IMG/VR virus record: IMGVR_UViG_3300022837_000018
Coordinates: 1 to 42,695 of that record
Reading direction: 5' to 3' (one strand)
Origin: a virus
Length of the DNA stretch: 42,695 bases
Under the pieces are notes generated by a model, which did not search any database, had not been told where the DNA came from, and saw nothing but the letters and a program-made list of their open reading frames with translations. Both the position numbers and the translations under genes were made by a program. Below are positions 8,201 to 20,200 of the stretch, piece by piece; within the stretch, counting starts at the first letter, position 1, and each line of letters opens with the position of its first letter.

Positions 8201-11200
8201 GGTTGCGGATTTGATCTGGGTGGGGGAGAATACGGCATAGATAGTGCTTTTGGGTGCGTCCCTGTTATATCCATACGCATCAAACACGTTTTTTATCACC
8301 ACACCATCAAATCCTGATTTCTCAGCAATCTTTGCAGCTATATTTGTTGTGATCTCATTAACTCCTTTTTTTCCTAAATCTCTGATTGCATTGTCGTTGT
8401 TTTCTATTCCCCTAACTGAAATACTGTCCCACATAGACCCATTTGCATCTACAATCATCGGGTTAGAAATATGCAAGTAAACGGGGTAATTATTTTGATT
8501 AAGCCCGCTTTTTTTTGATTTCTCTTGAGCATATTTCTGCCCTAACTCTGCACTGCTAGAAAAAAACGAAGGTCTTAAACTACCCTGTGTGTTGAAAGTA
8601 GATATATCCTTATCCGTCCCATGATAAACCACCAAAGGTTCTCCGTTGCTATCCACTATTTTGCTGTCTCCAAACCATTTCTTGAATGCTGCGGACTGCG
8701 TTTGGGGTTGGGTCATGCTCATAGCCGGACCGCTTGCATTCTCCAGGAATATCTGATCTTCTCGGGAAACATCCTCGGTGGATTGAAGGGTTTGAGTTCT
8801 TCGCTCTTCTAGGGATAGGTTTGCTCTTGATTCTACGTTACGGGATTCGACTTCTCCGGCTATCCTCTGGTATAATCTAAATGCCTTTTGAAAATCGTAA
8901 GTATTGCTTTCAAGGTCTTTAATTTGATTATTAATTCTTTGCCATTCTCTCAAAAGGTTTCTGCTTTCTTCCGTTTGGCCTTTGTACCTCTTGGCAAATG
9001 CTCTATCCTCCCATCTATTGTAGATAATTTTATATTCTGATTTTAATGTTTTTATTTTTTCATTTAGCTCTTCACGGGTTTTAACTCCTGCTGCGCTTAA
9101 TTTTTCTTTAAGTGCCACATCATTAATATTTCCACCGCTAGCAAATCCTTCTTTTTGCTGAATAGCATGCTGAATCTCATGAAGCAGAGTGCTCAATATC
9201 TGCTTGTCGTTTTGGTGTTTGTCAGGATTAATTGTTATCTGTCCAAAACCTCCGTCACCTTTTAGTTTATTAAAACTTCCATACGACCCTGATTTATTGT
9301 CCATAACGACCTTGATCCACCTTAGTGCTGGGTACGCCTTGAACAGATTGTTATCATTTACAAATTCAACTAAATCAACACCGTTTTTCGTTCTTGCTTT
9401 TTCCGATGCTTTTAGTCTGTTGTCAATATTTTCAACAAAATCAATATCCATCACCTCATACCTCCATTTCCCATCTGCACCTTTTTCCCATCCTGTCGCT
9501 AATCGGATAGTTGCAGCATCTTTCTTCGCTGCCTCCATTTCCCTTGCCACTCCAAGGTTATCTATTCGAATAGTAGCTTCTTCCTGCTGATCAAGGTTTC
9601 TGGCTCCTTTTTCTCCGATAATCATCTCTCGTGGTAAATTCGTCTCATCTATCCCCTCCCGAACCATCATACTGCCGTTTGGCCCCATCACAATCCTTCT
9701 GGAATTCCCTAGCATAGCTCTGATCTCTGAATCGGATAAACCTAATGTAATGCCCAGGTCACGTAGTATCTGTCGAAACTTTGTGATAGCTCGGTCTATC
9801 CACTGGTCCTGAACTCCGTCTTCTGCTAATTTCGCTAGGTATTCATCACCAATGATCGTCTGCTCATTGGCCGATAGCTCAGAAGGTTTCTTTCCAAAGT
9901 ATCGCTGTGAGATATCCGCAAGTACTGGATCTGCTTTTTTGGCATCAAATACCTGCTGCATAAATGCTACATAGGAATCCACATACTTCTTTCGGTCTCC
10001 GTTGGCTTGCTGCTTGAGGAATTCACGGACTCCGTAATGACCAATCACCTCATGGAGGATGGCTTTTTCTACGGCTCCCTTGCCTGATAGGTAGGAATGC
10101 GAAGCGATCAACACGGCTTTTGGTTCGCCTGTGGTCGCATCTTTGATGAATAGTGCCGGAACTTGGTTTAAATCCTCCTCGCTGTACTGCTGCGCAAGAT
10201 CTGGGAATTGTGCTAGGGCTTCTTTGCTGTTCTGCAATACCACAATCTCGGGTGCATTGTTCCAGTTCTCGGTGAACTTGGCTGCTTTGTCGGTGATCTC
10301 CTGCGCTTTCTTGGTGGGCTTCTGTTCTCCGTCTAGGATTCTGTTGAGGTCGGAGGCTGTGGAAGGTTTGGAGAATCGAACATCGTCTGGGTTGGGTGCA
10401 TCCTGAAACATTGGTCTGAAAACATCTTCATCTGACTTGTTTGATTCGCCTTCTAGCTTGTTCATTTCAGTAACCTCTTCCGCTATTCGCTCTTGGTCCT
10501 GCAATGCTTTTTGATATTTTGCTTCGTCTGGCCATACCTCTTGAATTACCTTCTCGGCTTGCCCTATTGATTTTTCAGCTTGTTTTACCCGTTGTTCATT
10601 TCGGTCAATTATATATTTTATTTCAGTGGTTGTGTACGATTTAATAGTATTGATGGCATAAACAGGAGATCCGGATAGTACGCTTGAATCTGGGTACAGT
10701 CTTCTTCCATTGGTGTCATTTACCGCTATTTGATAATAGACTGTCTTTCCTCCGTCTGGTTTAATTTTATTGAACAGGTATAAGTCCCATCCTAAAACGC
10801 TGGCATGAGGGGATACAGTCTCCCCGCCACGCTTCATTCCGTCTAGCTGCTGCTCGGTATAGGGATTGATCTTTAATAGTGCTTCACCTGCTTGTGTTAC
10901 CTTTTCAAATTTCTTGCCTTTAACCGTGATTGGGTATTCGTCTAATATCCCAGATTTTTGAGCAATGGAATTGTATTTATCCAACTGAGTAATAACCGCT
11001 TTACTGTTGGTGATTGCATCTGTTTCTCGTTTGATATCCGAAGATGCTCTGCCAATGGAACTGTTAAACGCCTGTCTGCTGGTACTTAGCTGATCTAAAA
11101 GCTTGTCGTTCTTTGCTTTCTCCTTAATTACCGGGTTTCCAGTAGCTGCTGCCATAAATTCAGCGAATGATGCTCCGCTTTCTTCATCGCCCTCACCTTC

Positions 11201-14200
11201 ATCCATGATTCGGTCTGCTGTTGCGCCTGATTTGATTTGATCGATAAACGCTTGCTTTATTGAAAGTAGCTCAAATTTGTAGGCATCCAATGACCGTTCT
11301 ACGCCATAGACCTTTACATCCACTTCATTATTGTAGAATTCTTCGGCAATTAAATTACCCTGTCTTAATGCCCTTCCGTTTCGCTGCTCATAATCTGACG
11401 GCCTCCAGGGAATATCAACATGGTGCAATGATACAATTCTCTCCTGTACGTTTACGCCTGTTCCCATTGTTTCGGTAGATCCAATCAGGATTCGTATTTC
11501 CCCACTGTTTACTTTAGGGAACAGGACTTCTTTCTTCTTATCGGTTTTATGGTTTGTCATCAACTGAATCTCAATGGCTGGTATTTTATATTCTTCCACC
11601 AAAATTCGTTTAATTTCCTGCTCTCCGTTAAAGGAAAGGTTGTACTGTGAGGTTTTACCAGAATCCATGAATACAAGTGATACCCCTTTGTGCTTGGATG
11701 CCTCTTTGTATTGTTTGGCAACATCGGCAGCAACAATCGCTAATTTACTTGTTGGATCGTATGGCGCATCAGGATAGATGAGTCTCAGATCAATCGAAGC
11801 TTTAGTAGCTAGGTCTGTTACTTTTAGCATCTTGGCCTTTTTTGCCGCATCACTTGTCGAATCAAAATCAGGGATATCCAACACATCGCCATTCCCGGTA
11901 GATGCGTAGTAAATCAGCTTTTTATAGAATTGCTCTAGATTTTTACTCGGTTTGATCAGTACAAAATCTTCTTTACCTCCTTTTATTCTGGGTTTTGGTA
12001 GTTTTAGATTGGAATCATTCCGCACATCAGCAATATCGGTGTAAAGCTTTGCAAGCTCAGGCACGTTTACGAATCTTCTGAATCGTTCTTTTGCTTTCAG
12101 CATTCCAGAAACTCCAAATTCCAATTCATTTGTTTTTTCTGCAAATGTTTTAGCCCATGAATCAAAGGTTGAAATACCTATATCCACAAGTTTTTGAGGT
12201 CTTAAATATTTAAGTATCAAATACAGTTCTGCCATTGTATTTGATATAGGTGTACCTGAAAGGAATGTCGTGCCCTTATCTCCCTTGTGGATCTTCTGCA
12301 AATGCCTTATTCCCATCAGTAGGTTGAAGGTTTTTTGCGCTCCTTCCTTAGATCCTAATCCTGCTACGTTATTATGTACGGTGGAATAGTTTAGGTTCTT
12401 GAAGCTTTGGCTTTCATCTACCATGATGTGATCAATGCCAAGTTTGCCAAAATCCATGATCTCCTTGTCTTTTGTAGTATCGGATAGCTTTTTAAGCTTG
12501 GCCTCAAGGTTCTCAATTCTTTTTTCAAGTCCTTTGATCTGTGTTCTAGTCATTGGCGTCTGACTTCCCCCCTGCATATCCTCTACGGAAAGTCTCAACA
12601 ACTCTATTTCATCATCTATTACCTGTCTGGCTGTTTCCGGATCTGGCTCAATATTTCCAAAGTTTTCATGGGTAAGGATAATTGCATCCCAATCATTGAT
12701 TGCAATTTGGCTAAGGATTTTCTTTCTTTTGGCTGCTGAAAAGTCAGTCTCGGATGGTGCTAATATTTTTGCCCCCGGATATGCCTTCATAAACGCCTCT
12801 GCAATCTGTGGTACCGTTGATTTCTTACCAATAATTAAGGGCTTCTTGGCTACTCCTAGTCTTTTTAGCTCCATTGCTCCGGCTACCATGATGAAGGTCT
12901 TTCCTGCGCCTACGATATGATCTATCACACCACCGTTGTTCTGTATGATCATATTGATTGCATCAGACTGGTGTGGTCTTAATTTTACGCCTCGGAGTCC
13001 AGGGAAATTCATGTGCTTCCCGTCAAACTTCCTTTTTACCGTAGAATTGAACAGCCTGTTGTATGTTGCTGCAATTTCATCCCCTTTATCCTTGTTTTTG
13101 GCTAACCATGTTCTCCATGCTGTTTTAAATTTCTCAATGGCTGCTGCTGCTGCTGCGGTCTCTACTGGATTAAATACCGTGGTAGTGGTGCCATCGCCAT
13201 TATTTATAGTGTCATTTACTCGGATTGTCTGGTCTGAAAACGCTTTTTCAATAATCTCGTTAGACTCAACACGATTTGTCTTAAACTCTTTAGAATCTAT
13301 TCTTGCGTTAATTTTGTAAGAATCCAGCCCTTCTAGGTAGTTTACTTTTAAGTTAGATCCATATCCTAACACCTCTCTGAGGAACTCGCTATACGTTTCG
13401 GTATTTACATATCTGGCACCAAGCGGAACGGCAATCAATTCAATGGGAATCGCTATTGGCAATACTTTTTCAAGCTCTTCTAAGTTCTCACTAAATTTAG
13501 GGTTGTCTTTTACCTGCTCAATCTTCTCGAATATGTTTCCGGAAAGGTATTGATCTCTTGATTCGTATGATCCGTTAGGAAGTTCAAAGAGCATCCCTTT
13601 AGACTGCGCTACCCAATCCTCACCAATCAATTCCTGCATTCTTACCGGATTGATACGGTTGTATTCATTCAGGGAAATTAATATTGCTTCCTGTGGTGAA
13701 TCCGCTTTTGTAGGTCGGATATCAGGATTGATTGTTCTTTTACTGAAAATATCAGCCAATCCTTTAAACTTTCCTTTTTGGTCTATTAACTCAAGCGCAA
13801 TAACCTGATAGCTATCAATGTCATTACTGAAATCATTTTTGTACTCGTTTAATCTTCCGTGCGCCTTGTAGAATGCATTGTATTGACCCTGAAGCTTCTT
13901 ACGGAGTGGATTCAATACCTCATCCCCTAAACCAAACCGTTCTTGGTCTATCAGCTCGTTTAGGATGTTTCTCACTTCGATAAAATCTCTGAATGGCTGT
14001 TCGTACTTTTTAAATACGTTGAACTTCTCACCTATCAAGCCTCCTTTATCGTCTTTTGCAGTCACTTCATAGAATGCACCATTTTTTTCAAATACGTTTC
14101 CTGCTCTTATCGCTTTATCACCTTTATAGGCTTCTGTTTGCCGTCCGTCAATGGTTTTGTCCTGAGATACTGTATAGGATACCGTCTTGGCATCTTTTGA

Positions 14201-17200
14201 TAATGCTTTTACAATTCGTGATCTTAGATCAGTTGAGCTTCCATCTACGGTATAGCCTGATTCGTTGCTGTATTGTCCACCTCCTTTTATTTCCCCAAGG
14301 ATGTTTTGTGGATTGGTGATAAAATACTCATTGATGCTAAATTTAGATCCGTCTGCTTTCTGCTCCTTGGATTCGACAAACTGGTGCGTCTGGTTTATCG
14401 CTTCTCCTGCCTTTCTTTTTTGCAGGAAGATAATGTCTGTCACTACTTTTGTTCCTGAGGCACCTTTGAAAGCTGTGTTTGGAAGTCTTACCGCACCTAT
14501 GAAACGGGTATTGTCTGCCATGTACTGACGGACGGATTGGTTCCCCGGTGTGTCTAATACTGAACTTGATGTGAGAATAACCGATAATCCCCCTTCTTTG
14601 GTGGATTCAATCATTTTTACCACAAAGTAGTTATGGATTTTTTGGAGGGATGTTCTGTAAATTGGCTGCTTTTTGCCTTTCCAGCTTGGATCGTACAGTT
14701 TTGCAGTGCCAAAAGGAATATTGGTAATTGTCAAATCCTGTGAGTTCTCTCCAATTGAAGATTCCTGTAAGGGCTGATTGAACATTTTTGAACCTGGATA
14801 TAGCCTTCTAAATATCTCTGCTGTAAAATAATCCATTTCTACCCCGGTAAGAGTGGAGTTCACCATCATAGATTCAGGCATTGACCCAAAGTAGTTTCCA
14901 ATACCTGAAGAAGGGTCTAGGATCTTTCCGGATTGAAAACCCATCATTGCCAATAGGTCATAATGGGCCCTGATTATTTCAGGCTCGGTAAAGTGTGCCG
15001 TGTTGATACTTGCCTTCAGTGTTTCAAATACTCGCTTTGAACCATCTGGGTCAAGTCTTTTTACAAGTTCCTGAACTTTGATTACCCTGTTTTTTTGAGT
15101 TTCAGAATCAAACCTTTCATAATATCGGCTTGGATCTCTCGCTACATCAGATAACCCACCAAACCCGGAATAGGCAAAAAGTATCTGCTTCTCTTCCGGC
15201 GTGGCTTGAGTTCTTCCCTGTTCGATCATTTCTGTCAATAGCTCCATTGCTTTGATGTTCTGATCAAATCGCTCTGCTGGCTTAAAAGTATCGGGATATT
15301 CAAACCCCTTATCAATCTTAAAATTCTCCTTATTCTTCTTTTTCCTTGAAGCTCGCTCTTCTACTTCGCTTTTAGAAGATCCTGAAAACTTGTCGGTGTT
15401 GGTGTTTCCTGCTCCTCTTGGCTTACTATTGCCTCCATCAGAATCGGATTTACCATTTCCTCGGCTGTTATCAGGTCGTACCCCTGCCCCCTCAGCCTGT
15501 CCATCATTTGATTGGCCTGTTCCTGTTTGTCCAGTACGTACTGGTCCAGCTTGCCCGTCTTTTTCAGATCCAGATACATTGCTTGGTTGTGGTCCTTTAG
15601 GCCCTGTTCCAGCCTTTTCGCCAACCTGCCCTTTACTTCCCTGTCCTTGTTTTCCATCTTCTTTGTCTGTTTTTAAAGGCGTTTGGTTAGGATTTTTATA
15701 ATCAATTGCCTCTGATCTGAATTTAATTAAATCTTCTGCCGTCTGAAATGATTTGGGGAATACTATGTCAGGGTTGTCAGAATAAACTACTCTAGTTTCT
15801 TTGCCTCCTGATTCGAGGTCTTGCATAAACTTATACTCTATTCCAATTTCAGTCTGCTTTTTAGAAATAAGTTTTACATTTGAAGCATAGGGTAATTTGC
15901 CTGTTTTTGGTTTTTCAGATAAGTTTTGTTGTTCATCTTTTATACGCTTTTTCGACGGCTTTGGTTTATCCATCGCCTCGTTCAGGTCCTTTGCAGACTT
16001 GATCGGTTTTTTGGCTGGCTCTGCTTCCGCCTTCTCTTCCTCGAATAAAGAATCCTCAACCTTTGAATTGAAGATTTCATTGAAGTCCTCGTTTTCAGGG
16101 TTATCATTAAGAATCTGAACCTGTACATAGGTTGCTTTCAATGCTTTGTAGTGTTGCTTCAGGAAGTCATTGCCCATGTTTTCAGCAATCCACTTCATGA
16201 GCTGATTAAACTTTACTATCCCTAGCTCTGAAGCATCGGTAATGATTTCACCTATCAAGGTCAAATCTTCCTGTGTGATGCCTCCTGTAGTAAGGTTGCC
16301 TCTATTCTTACCAAACTGTGCTAGTTTGGCCTTCATTCGGGCTTTGAGTTCTTCTTCTCTTGCTTTTAAAGACTCTGAAGTATTGTTTCCAACGCCCTTT
16401 GCTCCGATGGGGATAGCTTTAACCTTAGGCTTAGTTCCTGCGCTACTACTGCCGGGTTCTTGTTTAGGCTTAGTTTCAGGGCTAACTCCGTCAGATCCTC
16501 TAGCTGGCTCTGGCTCCTGTCTGTCTTGAATCGATTCATCAGAACCAATAATCTGTTTTGTGTCTCCATCTTTTACATTAAATTGAATAGGGTCGTGATC
16601 AATCCCGAATACTTGCTTTACCGCATCCTTTGGGCTGATTCCCTGAACTGGGCTTCTTAATAGATCACCGGGAGTTCCTGTAGTCAGTGAATTGTATTCC
16701 TTGAACAATTTAGCGATTTCTGTCTGGGTTTTAGCAGCATCATACTTTTTGACCAGACTTAAACTTAGCCTACTGAACTTCTCGGAAGGTGCTATTCCTC
16801 CCATAAACATATCAGGCTGATTTATCCAGTCGCTAAACCTTTCAACTCCACTTGAAGAAAACTGATTTAATGCAGTTATGGAATCCTGAATTTCTGAAAG
16901 TATTGGTGTTGGGGCATTTAAAATGTCAGGAATGGATTTTTCCAATGCCTTTTGCGCCCTATCAGGCATGGCATTAAACAGCTCAGGAATATTGGTGTCA
17001 CCACCTTGGAAGATAAACTGCTTGTAGATATTGGAAATATCCTCTATTCCGTTTGGCTTTACCTCGCCTGTTGCTTTGTTGAGGATTGTCTCTAGCTGTG
17101 TGCTGTTAATAATACCTTTGTCATACAGGTATTTGGTAATTTTACCCACCTGATCTCTTACGATTTCAGTCAACGTGTTGCCACTTGATTGACCCATGAA

Positions 17201-20200
17201 ATTAAGCATCGCTTTCTTATCTGCTTTGCTCATTTTATTGGTAGTCGTTATTGGGTCAATTCCTCTCTCCCCTCCGGATTCAATGTCTTTAACATCGTAA
17301 TTCCCTAGTTCAATTGCCCTTGCATCGGAAATGTTTGTCATCCGGACCAATACAGGATTTTTCATCCCTTGTATATCATCTGGATTCAATCCAAACGAAA
17401 CAGCGTTATCAACTAGGTATTTTCTGTAATTACTTGGGTCTTTAGGGCTGTTTTCCCAATACTGCTGAATGGCATCGGACCTGTTGTTTCCTTGAATTAC
17501 TTCCCCTCTACTGTTTACGATTGGTGCCCCTGAATATGGGTTTGGTGATTGTGAAATCTTTTCAGGGTCAAGCTTGTCTGCGATTTTCCTTGCAGATTCC
17601 TGAGACGAATCTGTTTTTCTGTTTTTTGGCTGCGCTTCAGGAATGAAGTGCATCACGTTTTGCGCCCCCTTTTTGTGGGAAGGCTGAATCTGTGCGGATT
17701 CTATAACTGCGTAACTTGCTTTTTCGCTTATATCTTTGGAAAACTCAAGGTTTACTTCTTTTCCTTTTGGTCCTTCAATTGGTTTTTGACGATCATATCT
17801 TACCCCATCCTTTTCCTTAAATCCTTGCTTCCGTGCTGTTTCAGACAAGCTGTCCTTTAGCTCTGACTTTGGTGCCAACGGGGCAATTACTCCTCCCTTT
17901 TGCTCTTCATTTGGCTTGGCTTGCTGTACTGCTGGTTCATTTGGTTGGTTGGTTGGTTTAATTCCTACTGAAACAATTACTTCTGCTGCCTGAATCATTT
18001 TTCCATTAGGCCCATTTATTTGAGGTTTTAGAACTTTTGTAATTATTTCCACACCTTCAGATAGTGTTTTATCTTCTATGGATGATGAAACTATTAATCT
18101 CATCCCTTCATTGAATTTCTGTCCTTTTAAATCAACTATTTCATATCCCGCTGCTTTTGCTTTTGCGGTCATTTTTTCAATTATATCAGATTGGTCTTGA
18201 TCTATTTCAGCACCAGCATCAATATTTCTTTGAAGTGTGTTTAGTGCATTTAATATCTTTATAGGATCGTTGGCTATGACTCCCTCCCGTAAATCCTTCA
18301 TTCCTTTATTTATTTGCTTTTCTCCTCTTTTAGCTACCTGAACCTCTCCATCAGCTCTTTGACCAACGGGTTTTTCTGGTACATTTTTAGGAGTAGACTG
18401 TTTCGCTGCTGCAACGATAGGCTTGGCTGGTTGTAGTGGCGCATCTGGGGATTGAGGTGTAATCGCTCCGGTAGCTGGTTCATTCTGGCTGTTTTCAAAT
18501 CTATCTAATCTTGACTCAATTTGGTTGCCTATTCTCTGAGGCATTCCAGTAGGGAATTTAAGCACTTCATCTAATATACTCTGAATCTCTTCACTTCCAT
18601 TGTAATCTTGGCCTATGACCTCTCTGATCTCACTAATCATCCGATTGTAAGTCTCAGTGCCGATTAGATTCTTAATATCTACTAGATTTTTTTCGGCTAA
18701 CTCTTTAGCATATCTGTTTCGGATTTCTGTTATCTTTTTGTCTGCTTTTGAGAAAACTCCTGATATTCCTTTTAGTAAATAATCTGTACTTAAAATTGTG
18801 CCTATTCCTCCGGTCAATAAGTAGTCTGCCGCAATAGTATTATCAACTGTGCTTTCCTGAGCTCCGGTAGGTGGTTCATTCTCGATTACTTCTTCTTTGT
18901 TCCCTTCTTGGGGACGCAATTCGGCACCTTCCTGCCCCCTTTGTCCTTCATCCCTATTGCCTGGTAGCCCTTCCAGCACGGATCCTTCTTCGCTGATTTT
19001 TTCATCTTGTTGTGGTTTAGGTGTTATATCCTCTTTCGGAGTAAACATACCCCGAAGCTTTTCTGCTCCTTCATTAGCCTGTGGTACTGCCTCGGCTTGC
19101 TGTGGCTGTCTGAACTGTTGGAAGTCTGCAACGGGAATCGTTTCAAAAATAGTCCCGTCCTCATTCTCCAACTGAACGATTCCTTCCTCTAGGTTTACGC
19201 TTGAAACTTTAAACTCTTGGCCATCAATAGGGATTTTCTCACCTATCTGAATAGGGTTTGCGGGATCGAATACCTGTGTTTGTTCTGGAACAGGGCCGAA
19301 AGTCTCGATAAACTGATCAAATGGCATTGTCTCCTGCTCGGAAAGTCCTAGGCTTGATACCACTTTCTTTTCCTCTCCGGGCTTCTGTATGACTGCGTTT
19401 CCGTCAGGGAACATTGCTGTGACAAATACCTTTTCTCCGTTGAATTGAGCTGCTGAGATCATTTGAACTCCGTCCTGACCTTGGAAAGTCATCGCCTGAT
19501 ATTCACCTCTGATTGTGTCGCTCTCCTGATTGGCTGATTGTGTCGCTGCTTCGTTAGCTCTATTCTCCTGAAGTGCTTGTCCCTGAGACTTGCCTTTCAA
19601 AAGCTCTGTAAATGTTTCAGGCTTGATTTGGAAAACCCTATTAATGTCATTTTCTGAAACGGTTGTCGTTGTCCCGTTTGCCCGAATAGCATTATAGAAC
19701 ATTTCTTGCCCGATTGTTCCTTCAACAGATCCTGAAGCTGTTGTTCGTTGGCCTGTTTTAGGCTTTGATTTTGCTGGACCAACAATTTCTACTGCTCCGC
19801 TGTTGTCTGCCATCTCCGCAAATACAAGAGTTTGTGCAGCACTCCTTCGCTGTTGGTTTTCAATTCTGTTTGCAGCGAAAGAAATGGGACCAATCGCAAC
19901 TCCCATTACTCCTCCCAACACATAAGATTCTCCTGATTCTTTCAAGATTTCAATCGGCTTTTTCCAATCCTTTCTTTCCTGAAACAAGTAATTCGAAAAT
20001 TCCTGTCCAAAAGTGGTTGCCGATTCTGTTGATCCTTCAATCACAAATCCTCTCTCTGCTGATTTCAGCACTCCCTCAACCAATGTGGCTCTGGATTGAC
20101 TTGAATTGGCAAAATCTGTAATTAGGTCTTTGGCTGTTTTTTCAACTACAGGACCAGCACCCATGACGTCTATTACTGATTTAGAAAGTTTCGCCTGTAC

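Noticed and set aside
13141-13160. GCT-type trinucleotide run encoding poly-alanine
   Set aside because: In-frame and short; looks like a normal Ala-rich helix.
15390-15701. 103-codon plus-strand ORF opposite the giant gene linker
   Set aside because: Pro/Ser/Cys-rich product expected from the mirror of a Gly/Gln-rich coding strand; no start signal.
16366-16569. 67-codon minus-strand ORF in another frame of the giant gene
   Set aside because: Short, Leu/Ser-rich, lies in a low-complexity region, and only a weak start context; less protein-like than the one at 15361.
17941-17956. Four GGTT tetranucleotide repeats in the giant gene that might allow phase variation
   Set aside because: Only four units, too few for frequent slippage, and the codons fit the linker peptide.
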